NCBI RefSeq assembly: GCF_035961655.1
Contig: NZ_CP108393.1
Location: 1,550,001-1,614,000, forward strand
From: Streptomyces sp. NBC_01317
Lineage (GTDB): Bacteria; Actinomycetota; Actinomycetes; Streptomycetales; Streptomycetaceae
Length of the DNA stretch: 64,000 bases
Direction of reading: 5' to 3'
The notes below the pieces were generated by a model. It had not been told where the DNA came from. It worked only from the letters and a program-made list of their open reading frames with translations, and did not search any database. Positions 45,637 to 54,955 of the stretch are shown one piece after another (within the stretch, counting starts at the first letter, position 1; each line of letters opens with the position of its first letter). The position numbers were made by a program, and so were the translations under genes.

Positions 45637-45848
45637 GACAGCTCCTCCAGACCGCGAAGTACCCGCTTCAGCAGGTCGGTTGTCGTGGGTGCGTACGTAC
45701 TGGCGGGCGCGCTCGGCCAGTTGCACAGGTCAGGCAGGTCGGGCGGATCCGGCCAGCCGGGCGGTAAGCGCCAGAAACCCCAGTGCTGAACCGTCTCCAC
45801 GAGTTCGGCCAAGCCGCCCGCTCTACCGGTAAGCCGTTCATTGGACAT
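45633..45848 (-). CDS. Hypothetical protein, 71 aa
   Basis: Small Trp/Pro-rich protein (HWGFWRLPPGWPDPPDLPDL) with a charged C-terminal helix (TTDLLKRVLRGLEEL). ATG with GGAGGCG upstream. First gene of a coupled pair with the 69-aa gene; divergent from the XRE regulator with a 214-base control region between. No family recognised. Confidence 0.55.
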   Translation of the reverse strand: MSNERLTGRAGGLAELVETVQHWGFWRLPPGWPDPPDLPDLCNWPSAPASTYAPTTTDLLKRVLRGLEELS

Positions 45849-46062
45849 GGCCCATCGCCTCCGATGCCCCGCACGCGATCACCCGCTGCGCTCGATCTGA
45901 CACCCTCAGTGTGGCGATCGCAGAGAGCCGGGCGCAAGCCCATCGCGCGAATCTGCAAAATTGCACACTCGAAAGGGTGGCGGGCCGCAGCTGTGAAAAA
46001 CTGTTGCCCCGCGCTTCACAAGCGGCATGAACTGACGTGTCATCTGTAAGAAGGAGGGGCGC

Positions 46063-46914
46063 ATGAGCGATCCGACCGTTCGCAAGCGTCGACTTGGCTC
46101 GGAACTCCGTCGCATGCGCGAGGCCGCCGGGTTAAAGCTGGACGACGTGGCAGAACGCACCAGCCTCAACGCGGCGAAGACGAGTCGCATCGAGACGGCT
46201 CGCATCGGGGTCAAACCCGACGACCTCACAGCCCTCCTGGACCTCTACGGCCTTGACGACGAGGCGAAGCGCGCGGCGCTGCACGGCCTGGCCAAGGACG
46301 GTGGCAAGCGCGGCTGGTGGCAGACGTATCGCGACGCCATCTCGCCCGCCTATGCGGATCTGATCTCGTTGGAGGCCGACGCCCGCAACATGCGGTCGTA
46401 CCAGATCACGTTGATCCCGGGGCTGCTCCAGACCGCCGCCTACGCCCGCGCCACGATCGACGCCATCAACATGACGTCGCCACAGGATCGCGTCAACGCG
46501 CTGGTAGAAGTGCGAGTGGCGCGGCAGTCGGTCCTCACCCGTCCGGAGCCGCTGGAGTTCTGGGCGATCGTCCATGAGGCCGCGCTCCGGCCTCGGATCG
46601 CGCCTAGCCAGGTCATGCGGGACCAACTTCAACGACTGATCGACCTCGCCGAGCTTCCACACGTGTCCATCCAGGTGCTTCCGCTGGATGCCCCGCCCCA
46701 TCCGGGCCTGGCGGGCAGCTTCGCCCTGGTGGGTTTCCCCGAGACCGCGGACCTCGACGTCGTCCACGTGGAGTCGCTGACCAGCGCGCTCTACATCGAG
46801 GAGCCCGCAGAAGTGTCGAGCTACAGCGCGGCGTTCGAGAGACTTCGTGCAGCGGCACTTCCGTTCGCCGATTCAGCCGACCTCATCGCCAGAACGAAGG
46901 ACTCACTCACATGA
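46063..46914 (+). CDS. XRE family regulator with DUF5753 domain
   Basis: Actinobacterial helix-turn-helix protein, 283 residues. N-terminal Cro/C1 domain (LGSELRRMREAAGLKLDDVAERTSLNAAKTSRIE, residues 11-44), then a DUF5753 domain (about 95-275; LIPGLLQTAAYARATI, FWAIVHEAALRP, HVSIQVLPLDAPPHPGLAGSF). AGAAGGAGG precedes the ATG. Forms the common Streptomyces pair with a DUF397 protein, joined by an ATGA overlap; such pairs affect development, and DUF397 proteins often act on the regulator. Confidence 0.93.
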   Translation: MSDPTVRKRRLGSELRRMREAAGLKLDDVAERTSLNAAKTSRIETARIGVKPDDLTALLDLYGLDDEAKRAALHGLAKDGGKRGWWQTYRDAISPAYADLISLEADARNMRSYQITLIPGLLQTAAYARATIDAINMTSPQDRVNALVEVRVARQSVLTRPEPLEFWAIVHEAALRPRIAPSQVMRDQLQRLIDLAELPHVSIQVLPLDAPPHPGLAGSFALVGFPETADLDVVHVESLTSALYIEEPAEVSSYSAAFERLRAAALPFADSADLIARTKDSLT

Positions 46915-47111
46915 CCGACACCACGCCTGCTCCCATCTGGACCAAGTCCTCCTACAGCGGGGGAAACAGCGACTGCGTCGAGGTGGCCCACGGGTTCTCC
47001 ACCACCATGCCCGTACGCGACTCCAAGCGCCCCACCGGCCCGGCACTCGCCGTACCCGCCCACGCCTGGACCGCATTCATCGCCGGCGTGAAGACCGGCG
47101 GCCTCGCCTGA
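46911..47111 (+). CDS. DUF397 domain protein
   Basis: A 66-residue partner of the upstream XRE regulator. Carries the full family signature: WTKSSYSGGNSDCVEVA, MPVRDSKRPTGPALAV and AWTAFIAGVKTGGL. Starts inside the stop of the regulator gene (ATGA), so the two proteins are made together. Confidence 0.93.
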   Translation: MTDTTPAPIWTKSSYSGGNSDCVEVAHGFSTTMPVRDSKRPTGPALAVPAHAWTAFIAGVKTGGLA

Positions 47112-47131
47112 CGGCGGTACGCCACGCAGAG

Positions 47132-47161
47132 AGCCCCCGTCCGCAAGTCGGCGGGGGCTCG
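47132..47161. terminator. Hairpin terminator between DUF397 and NmrA-like genes
   Basis: Arms GAGCCCCCG / CGGGGGCTC with a 12-base loop, between convergent stop codons. Confidence 0.7.
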
Positions 47162-47175
47162 CGGCAGTTCTTCGT

Positions 47176-48090
47176 TCAGATGCCCGGGCGCAGATGTTCC
47201 GCCGCCCACTCCGCGAAGCTGGTGAGCGGGAGGCCGAGGTCGCGGGCGAAGGCCGGGCGGGCCGGGTGGCCCACCACATTCATGCGCTCGTGGCTCGCGC
47301 CGAACGCCGGGCCGCCCGCCGCCAGCGCTTCCTCCGGCGTCATCGACGGGGCCGTCAGCTCCACGTCCAGCGCGTCGGCGAGAATCTCCGCGATCCGGGT
47401 CATCGGCAGCCGGTCGCCGGCCAGTTCCAGCTCGACGCCGTGGAACCGCTCCGGGTCGGCGAAGGCCGCCGCAGCCGCCACGCCGATGTCCGTGACCGCG
47501 ACGAGAGAGACCTCCGTCGTGGGCTTGATGACCGTCACCAGGCCGCCCTTCGGGCCGTTCGGGAACAGGAACGACGGCGGGAGGAAGTTCTCCATGAAGA
47601 AGGCCGGCTTGAGGAGCGTCCAGTGCGCGAAGCCCGCCTCACGGACCCGGTCCTGGAGCCCCGACTTGGTCTCGTAGTAGTGCTCCATCGACGCCCACCG
47701 GCCCTCCGCCCAGCCGGGCTCGGTGCGGTGCTGCCCCGCGCCGGAGACGGACGTGTGCACGAACTGCTCCACCCCCGCGTCCCGCGCGCCGTCGATGAGG
47801 TTGCGCCCCTGGACCCATTCCGAGTCGCCCTGGAGGTCGTTCATGTCGGGCATCTGGATCGAGAAGACGGCCCTGGCGCCCTCGGTGGCCCGCCGCACGG
47901 AGTCGAGGTCGTGGAGATCGCCCGTGACCAGCTCGGCGCCGCGCGCCGCGACGGCCCTGGCCCGGTCGGTCGACGGGTCGCGGACCAGGGCCCGTACCGG
48001 AACACCCGCCGCCAGCAGGGCACTTGCGGTCGCACCGCCCTGCTTGCCGGTGGCGCCGGTGACCAGGACGGGTGCGGGAGAGGTGGGCAT
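47176..48090 (-). CDS. NmrA-like NAD(P)-binding protein
   Basis: Rossmann-fold protein of the atypical short-chain dehydrogenase group, 304 residues. Dinucleotide motif VTGATGKQGG (from residue 9), then HTSVSGAGQH and YYETKSGLQDRVREAG. The tyrosine-lysine pair of true reductases is not clearly kept, so it may sense NADPH rather than catalyse. GAGGAG precedes ATG 48090. Divergent from a TetR gene with a perfect palindrome in between, hence a likely target of that repressor. Confidence 0.88.
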   Translation of the reverse strand: MPTSPAPVLVTGATGKQGGATASALLAAGVPVRALVRDPSTDRARAVAARGAELVTGDLHDLDSVRRATEGARAVFSIQMPDMNDLQGDSEWVQGRNLIDGARDAGVEQFVHTSVSGAGQHRTEPGWAEGRWASMEHYYETKSGLQDRVREAGFAHWTLLKPAFFMENFLPPSFLFPNGPKGGLVTVIKPTTEVSLVAVTDIGVAAAAAFADPERFHGVELELAGDRLPMTRIAEILADALDVELTAPSMTPEEALAAGGPAFGASHERMNVVGHPARPAFARDLGLPLTSFAEWAAEHLRPGI

Positions 48091-48118
48091 GGGACTCCTC
48101 GGGCAGAGGGTGGCGGCT

Positions 48119-48139
48119 AAACGGCGGGGCCCGCCGTTT
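48119..48139. promoter_or_regulatory. Palindrome AAACGGCGGG-G-CCCGCCGTTT
   Basis: Perfect 10-base arms around one base, midway between the divergent NmrA-like and TetR genes. Probable TetR operator, by position. Confidence 0.6.
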
Positions 48140-48239
48140 CCGAGTCGGTACGATACGGAGGGCCTCGCCACTTAGCAACCGAGGCAACCGGGACCACCGG
48201 CCCACCGGCCCACCGGGGGAACCCAAGGAAGGAGACGCC

Positions 48240-48800
48240 ATGGCCGTTCAGCGCGCGGACGCCCGCCGCAACTACGAGCGGATCCTCGCCGAGGCCGAGA
48301 AGGAGGTCGCCGCGCACGGCGCCGACGCCTCCCTCGAACAGATCGCCCGCACCGCCGGGGTCGGCTCGGCCACCGTGCGCCGCCACTTCCCCGGCCGCCG
48401 CGCGCTGCTGGAGGCGGTCTTCCACGAGCGGATCGAGGTGCTGTGCGCCCGTGCCCGCGAGCTGGCCGACGCCCCGGACGCGCGGGCCGCGCTGCTGGAG
48501 GCGCTGCACGCGCTCGCCGCGTACGCCACCTCCGCGCGGGGGCTGGCCACCGCGCTGACCCAGGACGGGGGCGCCGGCCACGAGCACGTGAACGCCTGCG
48601 CGGCGACGCTCTCCGACGCGTACGACCCCCTGCTGGAGCGCGCCGCCCGGGCAGGCGTGGTCACACCCGGCGTGACCACCGCCGACCTGGTCACGCTGAT
48701 CTCGGGCATCGCCCTGGCCACGGAACACGACCCGGACGCGGCGGCGCGTACGGACCGGCTGCTCACCCTGGCCGTGGCGGGCATCAGCCCGCGCGGGTGA
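48240..48800 (+). CDS. TetR family transcriptional regulator
   Basis: Repressor of the TetR family, 186 residues. N-terminal helix-turn-helix (RNYERILAEAEKEVAAHG, then SLEQIARTAGVGSATVRRHFPGRRALLEAVF) and a helical C-terminal ligand domain (SetR/KstR2-like length). AAGGAAGGAG precedes the ATG at 48240. It probably controls the divergent NmrA-like gene and itself. Confidence 0.93.
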   Translation: MAVQRADARRNYERILAEAEKEVAAHGADASLEQIARTAGVGSATVRRHFPGRRALLEAVFHERIEVLCARARELADAPDARAALLEALHALAAYATSARGLATALTQDGGAGHEHVNACAATLSDAYDPLLERAARAGVVTPGVTTADLVTLISGIALATEHDPDAAARTDRLLTLAVAGISPRG

Positions 48801-48894
48801 GGGCCGGCAGGCGCTGCCGGTAAGCGTGAACGGCGCGGGCGGGCGGCGACGAACCGTGCGACGACGAGATCGCGGGAGCGGCGAGGGCGGGCAC

Positions 48895-48914
48895 GCGTGC
48901 GGGCACCCGCACGC
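48895..48914. terminator. Hairpin in convergent region before acyl-CoA synthetase
   Basis: Arms GCGTGCGGG / CCCGCACGC around CA. It is followed by irregular CACCGG repeats (48918-48974). The 219-base region (48801-49019) holds no gene that I can support. Confidence 0.5.
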
Positions 48915-49019
48915 GACGCACCGGCACGGGCACCGGCACCGGCAGCCGTACGCGTACGGGCACCGGCCGGCCCGCACAGGCAGCCACCACCAGCACAACG
49001 CCCGCCCTCGCGGCAGCGG

Positions 49020-50666
49020 CTACGCCGCGAACCGCTCCCGCAGTTCGATCTTCCGCACCTTGCCGCTCACCGTCATAGGAAACGCGTCCACGATCTCCAC
49101 CCGCCGCGGCACCTTGTAGTGCGCCAGCCGCTCACGGCAGTACGCGGCCACCTCCTCCAGCGACGGCGGGTCCGCCGGGTCGCGCGGGATCACGCACGCC
49201 ACGATCTCCTCGCCGTACCGCGCGTCGGGGACGCCTATCACCTGGACGTCGGCGACCTTGGGGTGGCCGTACAGGAACTCCTCTATCTCCCGGGGATAGA
49301 TGTTCTCGCCGCCCCTGATGATCATGTCCTTGATCCGGCCGACGATCTGCGCGTAACCGTCCTCGCGGATCACGGCGAGATCGCCGGTGTGCATCCAGCG
49401 GCCGGCGTCGATGACCTCGGCGGTGCGCTCCGGTTCGTTCCAGTAGCCGAGCATCACGCTGTAGCCCCGGGTGCACAGTTCGCCCGCCGCGCCGCGCGGC
49501 AGCGTCACGCCGGTGACCGGGTCGACCACCTTCACCTCGATGTGCGGCAGCGCCCGGCCGACCGTACCCGTACGGCGCTCCAGGTTGTCGTCGCGGCGGG
49601 TCTGCGTGGAGACCGGTGACGTCTCGGTCATGCCGTAACAGATCGACACCTCGGCCATGTTCATCTCCGCGACGACCCGCTTCATCACCTCCGCCGGGCA
49701 GGGCGAGCCCGCCATGATGCCGGTGCGCAGGGAGGAGAGGTCGTACGACGCGAAGCCGGGGAGGTCCAACTCGGCGATGAACATGGTCGGGACGCCGTAC
49801 AGCGACGTACAGCGCTCCCGCTCGACCGCGTGGAGTGTGGCCCCGGCGTCGAACGACGGCGCGGGGATGACCACACACGCGCCGTGCGAGGTGGCGGCGA
49901 GGTTGCCCATCACCATGCCGAAGCAGTGGTAGAAGGGCACCGGGACACAGATCCGGTCGTGTTCCGTGTACGCGACCGTCTCCCCCACGAAGTAACCGTT
50001 GTTGAGGATGTTGTGGTGGGAGAGCGTGGCGCCCTTGGGGAAGCCGGTGGTTCCCGAGGTGTATTGGATATTGATGGCGTCGTCGCAGGACAACTCAGCC
50101 TCGCGGGACGCTATCTGAACTGCCGTCACATTCTCCGCGTACGCCAGCAGTTCGGCCCAGCTCGGATCGCCGATGTAGTGCACGGCCCGCAGGTCGGGAC
50201 AGCGGCCCCGCACCTCCTCCACCAACGCGCGGTAGTCGCTGGTCCGGTGGCCGAGAGACGCCAACAGCACCGAGATCCCGGACTGGTTGAGTACGAACTC
50301 CACCTCGTGCGCCCGGTAGGCCGGGTTGATGTTCACCATGATCGCGCCGATGCGGGCCGTGGCGTACTGCGCCAGCATCCACTCGGGGCAGTTGACCGCC
50401 CAGATCCCGACCCGGTCACCCTTCGCCACCCCGCGCCCGAGCAGCGCCCGCGCCAACTCGTCGACGGAGGACCCGAATTCACCGTAGGTCCAGCGCCGTC
50501 CCGACGGTACGTCGACGAGCGCCTCCCGGTCCGGGAACGCGGCGATCGCCCGGTCGAGGTTCCCGCCGACCGTGTCGCCGAGCAGCGGGGCCGTGGCCGT
50601 GCCGTGGAGGTACGAGGCGGCCGGGGCCGCCACCGGGCCGGAGCGGGCCCCAGTCAGGGTGGTCAT
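49020..50666 (-). CDS. AMP-dependent acyl-CoA synthetase (fatty-acid-CoA ligase type)
   Basis: Adenylate-forming enzyme, 548 residues, activating a carboxylic acid to its CoA ester. P-loop [11 protein letters not shown], motif [29 protein letters not shown] and the C-terminal lysine region [14 protein letters not shown] are all intact. It resembles medium/long-chain fatty acyl-CoA ligases (FadD/ACSF2 type). Its ATG shares one base with the stop of the upstream synthetase gene (TGATG), with GAGGGGG before it. Acid substrate unknown. Confidence 0.93.
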   Translation of the reverse strand: MTTLTGARSGPVAAPAASYLHGTATAPLLGDTVGGNLDRAIAAFPDREALVDVPSGRRWTYGEFGSSVDELARALLGRGVAKGDRVGIWAVNCPEWMLAQYATARIGAIMVNINPAYRAHEVEFVLNQSGISVLLASLGHRTSDYRALVEEVRGRCPDLRAVHYIGDPSWAELLAYAENVTAVQIASREAELSCDDAINIQYTSGTTGFPKGATLSHHNILNNGYFVGETVAYTEHDRICVPVPFYHCFGMVMGNLAATSHGACVVIPAPSFDAGATLHAVERERCTSLYGVPTMFIAELDLPGFASYDLSSLRTGIMAGSPCPAEVMKRVVAEMNMAEVSICYGMTETSPVSTQTRRDDNLERRTGTVGRALPHIEVKVVDPVTGVTLPRGAAGELCTRGYSVMLGYWNEPERTAEVIDAGRWMHTGDLAVIREDGYAQIVGRIKDMIIRGGENIYPREIEEFLYGHPKVADVQVIGVPDARYGEEIVACVIPRDPADPPSLEEVAAYCRERLAHYKVPRRVEIVDAFPMTVSGKVRKIELRERFAA

Positions 50667-52375
50667 CACAGATCCCCCTCGTCGTACTCGGCGGTGGAGC
50701 CCTCGGCCGTACGCTCGCGCAACTCGATCCTGCGGATCTTCCCGGACACCGTCTTGGGCAGCTCGCCGAATTCGAGGCGGCGGATCCGCTGGTACGGGGC
50801 GAGCACCGAACGGGAGTGCGCGAAGAGCACCTTGGCGGTGTCCGGCCCCGGCTCCCAGCCCTCGGCGAGGACGACGTACGCCTTGGGGACGGCGAGGCGC
50901 ACCGGGTCGGGCGCGGGCACGACCGCCGCCTCGGCCACCGCCGCGTGCTCCAGCAGCGCGCTCTCCAGCTCGAAGGGCGAGATCTTGTAATCGGAGGCCT
51001 TGAAGACATCATCGGACCGGCCGATGTAGGTGATGTAACCGTCGGCGTCACGGGCGCCGATGTCGCCCGTACGGTAATAACCCCCCGCCATCGCGGCGGC
51101 GGTGAGGTCCGGGGCCCCGTGGTAGCCCGTCATCAGGCCGACCGGGTGCGCGCCGAGGACCAGCGCGATCTCCCCCTCGTCCACCCCGGGCGCCCCGCTC
51201 ACCGGATCGAGCAGCTCCACTTTGAAGCCGGGGGTCGGGCGGCCCATGGAGCCGGCCTTGAGCAGCTGGCCGGGCGAGTTGGCGACCTGGACGGCGGTCT
51301 CGGTCTGGCCGAAGCCGTCGCGGACCGTCACCCCCCACGCGCGACGGACCTTCTCGATCACCTCGGGGTTGAGCGGTTCGCCCGCCGCGACGGCCTCACG
51401 CGGCGGGGTCCGGAGCGTCGACAGGTCGGACTGGATCAGCATCCGCCACACGGTCGGCGGGGCGCAGAAGCTCGTGACTCCCGCGCCGTCCATCTCCGCC
51501 ATCAGCCGGCCCGCGTCGAAGCGGGTGTAGTTGTGGATGAAGACGGTCGCCTCGGCGTTCCACGGGGCGAAGAGGTTGGACCACGCGTGCTTGGCCCAGC
51601 CGGGCGAGGCGATGTTCAGGTGGACGTCGCCGGGGCGCAGCCCGATCCAGTACATGGTGGCCAAGTGCCCGATGGGGTACGACGCGTGGGTGTGCTCGAC
51701 CAGTTTGGGGCGGGCGGTCGTGCCGGAGGTGAAGTAGAGCATCAGCGGGTCGTCGGCGTGGGTGGGCCCGTCGGGCTCGAAGCGCGCCGGCGCGTCGTCG
51801 GCGTCACCGTACGAGAGCCAGCCCGGCACCTCGGGGCCCACCGCGATCCGGGTGAACCGGCCCTCGATCCCGGCGAACTTCGCGGTGGCGTCCGAGCGGA
51901 CGATCACATGCGACGCCCGGCCGCGCTCGACGCGGTCGCGCAGGTCGTCGGGGCCGAGGAGGGGGGTGGCGGGGATGACGACGGCGCGCAGTTTCATCGC
52001 GGCGAGCGCGATCTCCCACAGCTCGACCTGGTTGCCGAGCATGACCACGACGCGCTGCTCGGGCCGTACCCCCCGCGCGCGCAGCCAGTTCGCGACCCGG
52101 TCGGAGCGCGCGGACATCTCCGCGAAGGTGACGCGCGTACGGCTGCCGTCCTCCTCGACGATGTGCAGGGCCTCGCGGTGGTTGTCCTCCGCGATCCGGT
52201 CGAACCAGTCCAGCGCCCAGTTGAACCGCTCGGGGCGCGGCCACTCGAACCCCGCGTACGCCGTCCCGTAGTCCTCCCGGTGCGCCAGGAGGAAGTCCCG
52301 GGCCGACCGGAATTCCTCCGTCGGGGTGAGCCTGCCGCTCGGGCCGGCCGGACTGTTCGGCGTCCCTGCCGTCAT
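50666..52375 (-). CDS. AMP-dependent acyl-CoA synthetase (acetyl/medium-chain ACSM type)
   Basis: Second adenylate-forming enzyme, 569 residues. [17 protein letters not shown] (P-loop with an extended TTARP variant), [43 protein letters not shown], and the C-terminal [15 protein letters not shown]. The text fits the ACSM/benzoate-CoA-ligase-like branch for short or medium acids. GAGGAGGACAT before the ATG. First of two translationally coupled synthetases and divergent from a GAF-LuxR regulator, so the two likely serve one inducible acid-degradation route. Confidence 0.93.
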   Translation of the reverse strand: MTAGTPNSPAGPSGRLTPTEEFRSARDFLLAHREDYGTAYAGFEWPRPERFNWALDWFDRIAEDNHREALHIVEEDGSRTRVTFAEMSARSDRVANWLRARGVRPEQRVVVMLGNQVELWEIALAAMKLRAVVIPATPLLGPDDLRDRVERGRASHVIVRSDATAKFAGIEGRFTRIAVGPEVPGWLSYGDADDAPARFEPDGPTHADDPLMLYFTSGTTARPKLVEHTHASYPIGHLATMYWIGLRPGDVHLNIASPGWAKHAWSNLFAPWNAEATVFIHNYTRFDAGRLMAEMDGAGVTSFCAPPTVWRMLIQSDLSTLRTPPREAVAAGEPLNPEVIEKVRRAWGVTVRDGFGQTETAVQVANSPGQLLKAGSMGRPTPGFKVELLDPVSGAPGVDEGEIALVLGAHPVGLMTGYHGAPDLTAAAMAGGYYRTGDIGARDADGYITYIGRSDDVFKASDYKISPFELESALLEHAAVAEAAVVPAPDPVRLAVPKAYVVLAEGWEPGPDTAKVLFAHSRSVLAPYQRIRRLEFGELPKTVSGKIRRIELRERTAEGSTAEYDEGDL

Positions 52376-52431
52376 ATGTCCTCCTCATTGCGGACCGTTC
52401 AATGACATCGTGTAATCAGTGACGTGGGTCT

Positions 52432-52455
52432 CACCACCCCCGGACGGGGGTGGTG
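52432..52455. promoter_or_regulatory. Inverted repeat CACCACCCCCG-GA-CGGGGGTGGTG
   Basis: Perfect 11-base arms with a 2-base centre, between the divergent acyl-CoA synthetase operon and the LuxR gene, 32 bases before the latter. Could be an operator for that regulator or an RNA hairpin in its leader. Confidence 0.5.
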
Positions 52456-52486
52456 GGTGTGCGGCCGGCGACGGAAGGGCGGCGAC

Positions 52487-53320
52487 GTGACCGAAGTGGT
52501 GGAGTCGGTGGAGTTGCGCGCGGCGCTGCTGCGGCTGCGGCGGACGACCGGTCTGCCGGTGGCGTTCGGCGGTCTGCTGCACGAGACGGGCCGGTTGCGG
52601 ATCGCCGAACTGACCGGCACGGCGACGAGTGCGCTGCGCGGTCTGGCGATCTCGTCGGGCAACGGCCTGGGCGGCAAGTCCATCGCCCTGGCACGGCCGT
52701 TCGCGGTGACCGACTACCGCCAGGCGCGGCACATCAGCCACGAGTACGACGCGGCGGTGGCGGCGGAGGGGCTGCGGTCCGTGCTCGCGGTGCCGGTCGT
52801 CGTGCAACGCCGGGTGCGGGGAGTGCTGTACGGGGCGCTGCGCACCGCGCTGCCCATCGGGGACCGTACGTTCGACGCGGCGGCGTCCGCCGCGCGGGAC
52901 GTGGAACAGGCCTTGGTCGTACGGGACGAGGTGCGCCGGCTGCTGGCGGTGACCCGGGAGCGGGCGACGGGCCCGGCCGCGTGGGAGGAGGTCCGGGCGG
53001 CCCACGGCGAGTTGCGGGCCCTGGCGCCCCGGATCGCCGATCCGGAGACGCGTGACCACCTGCTGGCGGTGTGCGCCCGCCTGGCGGGAGCAACGGGCAC
53101 ACCCCCCGCCGAGCGAAACCTCCCGGTGACCCTGGCCCCGCGCGAACTGGACGTCCTGACGTGCATCGCCTCGGGCGCGACAAACGCGGCGGCGGCGGAG
53201 CTGCTGGGGCTGCGCCCGGAGACGGTGAAGGGCTACCTGCGCTCGTCGATGCGGAAGCTGGGGGCGCATACCCGCCTGGAGGCGGTGGTGGCGGCGCGTC
53301 GGGAGGGGTTGCTGCCGTAG
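52487..53320 (+). CDS. GAF domain LuxR-type regulator
   Basis: Transcription factor, 277 residues. A GAF-like sensor domain (about 15-150: LPVAFGGLLHETGRLRI, LGGKSIALARPFAVTDYRQA, VLAVPVVVQRRVRGVLYGAL) is joined to a C-terminal LuxR helix-turn-helix (APRELDVLTCIASGATNAAAAELLGLRPETVKGYLRSSMRKLG). This layout matches regulators found next to acyl-CoA synthetase genes in Streptomyces. GTG at 52487 with GGAAGGGCGG upstream. Likely activates the divergent synthetase operon. Confidence 0.88.
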   Translation: MTEVVESVELRAALLRLRRTTGLPVAFGGLLHETGRLRIAELTGTATSALRGLAISSGNGLGGKSIALARPFAVTDYRQARHISHEYDAAVAAEGLRSVLAVPVVVQRRVRGVLYGALRTALPIGDRTFDAAASAARDVEQALVVRDEVRRLLAVTRERATGPAAWEEVRAAHGELRALAPRIADPETRDHLLAVCARLAGATGTPPAERNLPVTLAPRELDVLTCIASGATNAAAAELLGLRPETVKGYLRSSMRKLGAHTRLEAVVAARREGLLP

Positions 53321-53576
53321 GGGGTGGTTTGGGCCGGCCCTGTCCGTGGGTCTGCCATGTTCGGGGGGGGCGACGGCGAGGCCCGGGGCGGCGCCACGCC
53401 CTGGGGGCCGCCGGGCCCGGGATCGACCGATCCGCCGGGGCCCGGGGCCGACCGCCAGGGAGGCGTCAAGATTCCGGGTCCGCCGGTCAATGCCGCGTCA
53501 GGGCCGTACCCCCTCCGCCCCCGCCGGACCTACCTTCCAGGTGTCGGAGTGATTCGGAGCGTCCGGGAGGCACACC

Positions 53577-53627
53577 ATGGAGATGGCCAGAGCAAGGGGA
53601 GACGCGGCCGGGGCGAGGGTCCGATGA
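53577..53627 (+). CDS. Putative 16-residue leader peptide ORF, coupled to the DapDC-like gene
   Basis: An ATG with an excellent GGGAGG six bases upstream opens a 16-codon frame, MEMARARGDAAGARVR, whose TGA overlaps the ATG of the decarboxylase gene (ATGA, 53624-53627). Four of 16 residues are arginine and five alanine. Its own ribosome binding site is stronger than that of the gene behind it (GCGAGGG), so ribosomes may reach the decarboxylase by coupling. A regulatory leader is possible but unproven. The 256 bases before it hold only C/G-rich text. Confidence 0.5.
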   Translation: MEMARARGDAAGARVR

Positions 53628-54955
53628 TCGCCGAGCCCCTCCTCGGCATCAGTGAGCTGAGCGCGGCCTCGGTCTGGCCCGCGTCCGCCGTCGTCGCCCC
53701 CGGCGGGGACATCGCCGTCGCCGGGGTGTCGCTCGCGGAGCTGGCCGAGCGGTACGGCACCCCGACCTACGTCCTGGACGAGGACGAGGTGCGCGCCCGC
53801 GCCAGAGCCTGGCGCCGAGCGCTGCCGGGCGCCGACGTCGTCTACGCGGCCAAGGCCTTCCTCTGCCGGGCCGTCGTGGACTGGATCGAGGAGGAGGGCC
53901 TCGGGCTCGACGTCTGTTCCGCCGGCGAGCTGGAGCTGGCCGCCACCCGGGGCTTCCCGGCCGACCGGATCGTCCTGCACGGCAACGCCAAGTCCCCGCA
54001 GGACCTGCGGACGGCGTTGCGTCTGGGCGTCGGCCGTATCGTCGTCGACTCGGCCTGCGAGATCGCCAGGATCGCCGCGCAGGTGCCCGGCCCCGGCCCC
54101 CAGAAGGTGCTGGTCCGGGTGCTGCCCGGCATCGAGGCGGGCGCGCATCCGAAGGTCCGTACGGGAGCCGAGGGGCAGAAGTTCGGCCTGTCGATCGCGG
54201 ACGGCGACGCCGCCGACGCGGTGGCCCGTATCCTCGGCCGGCCCTCCCTCGAACTGGTCGGCCCGCACTGCCACCTCGGCTCCCAGATCACCGAGGCGGA
54301 GCCGTACGCGGAGGCGGTACGCCGGGTCGTGGCCTTCCTCGCCGCCCTCAGGGACCGGCACGGCGTGACCCTGCCCGAGCTGGACCTGGGCGGCGGTTTC
54401 GCGGTCGCGTATCTGCCGGGCGATCCGGCCCCCGCGCCCGGCGTGTACGGGCAGGTGATCACCGACACGCTGGCGGAGGAGTGCGCGCGGTACGGTCTGC
54501 CGGTCCCCCGGCTGACCGTCGAGCCGGGCCGCTCGATCATGGCGCAGGCCGGGGTCGCGCTCTACCGCGTCCTCGCGGTCAAGCGCACCGGCGGCCGCGT
54601 GTTCGTGGCCGTGGACGGCGGGATGAGCGACAACCCCCGGCCCGCGCTGTACGGCGCGCGGTACACGGTCCGCAGGGTGGGGCGCGCCTCGGCGGCCCCG
54701 ATGCGTACGGCGACGGTCGTGGGCCGGCACTGCGAGGCGGGTGACGTGCTCGCGGAGGCGGTGGAGCTGCCGGACGACATCCGCGCCGGGGACGTCCTGG
54801 CGGTCCCGGCCTCGGGGGCGTACCAGGTGTCGATGGCGTCCGGCTACAACATGACGGGCCGGCCGCCGGTGATCGCGGTGTCGTCGGGGCGGTCACGGCT
54901 GCTGGTGCGGCGGGAGACCTTCGAGGACCTGCGTCAGCGGGACGTGGGGCTCTGA
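53624..54955 (+). CDS. Diaminopimelate decarboxylase-like PLP enzyme
   Basis: Fold-type III PLP decarboxylase of the LysA/ornithine decarboxylase 2 group, 443 residues. PLP-binding Lys77 (YAAKAF), HCHLGSQI (from residue 215), glycine-rich LDLGGGFAVAY, phosphate-binding EPGRSIM, and the C-terminal catalytic Cys in GRHCEAGDVL with the partner tyrosine in GAYQVSMASGYN. Streptomyces has a housekeeping lysA elsewhere next to hom/thrC, so this isolated copy may decarboxylate another amino acid. It runs 22 bases into the next gene end to end. Confidence 0.88.
   Translation: MIAEPLLGISELSAASVWPASAVVAPGGDIAVAGVSLAELAERYGTPTYVLDEDEVRARARAWRRALPGADVVYAAKAFLCRAVVDWIEEEGLGLDVCSAGELELAATRGFPADRIVLHGNAKSPQDLRTALRLGVGRIVVDSACEIARIAAQVPGPGPQKVLVRVLPGIEAGAHPKVRTGAEGQKFGLSIADGDAADAVARILGRPSLELVGPHCHLGSQITEAEPYAEAVRRVVAFLAALRDRHGVTLPELDLGGGFAVAYLPGDPAPAPGVYGQVITDTLAEECARYGLPVPRLTVEPGRSIMAQAGVALYRVLAVKRTGGRVFVAVDGGMSDNPRPALYGARYTVRRVGRASAAPMRTATVVGRHCEAGDVLAEAVELPDDIRAGDVLAVPASGAYQVSMASGYNMTGRPPVIAVSSGRSRLLVRRETFEDLRQRDVGL

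Noticed and set aside
46033..46042. TGACGTGTCA before the XRE gene as an operator
   Set aside because: Only 4-base arms; too short to call without a second copy.
48918..48974. CACCGG-rich tandem text considered as a CRISPR-like or structured RNA array
   Set aside because: Units are short and irregular with no spacers of constant length.
48826..49119. A 97-codon plus-strand frame with His/Arg repeats
   Set aside because: It arises from CACCGG repeats and overlaps the end of the acyl-CoA synthetase; no start signal.
53324..53623. Extending the DapDC-like protein 100 residues upstream in frame
   Set aside because: The extension is Gly/Pro-rich, without family similarity, and would skip both good ribosome binding sites at 53571 and 53615.
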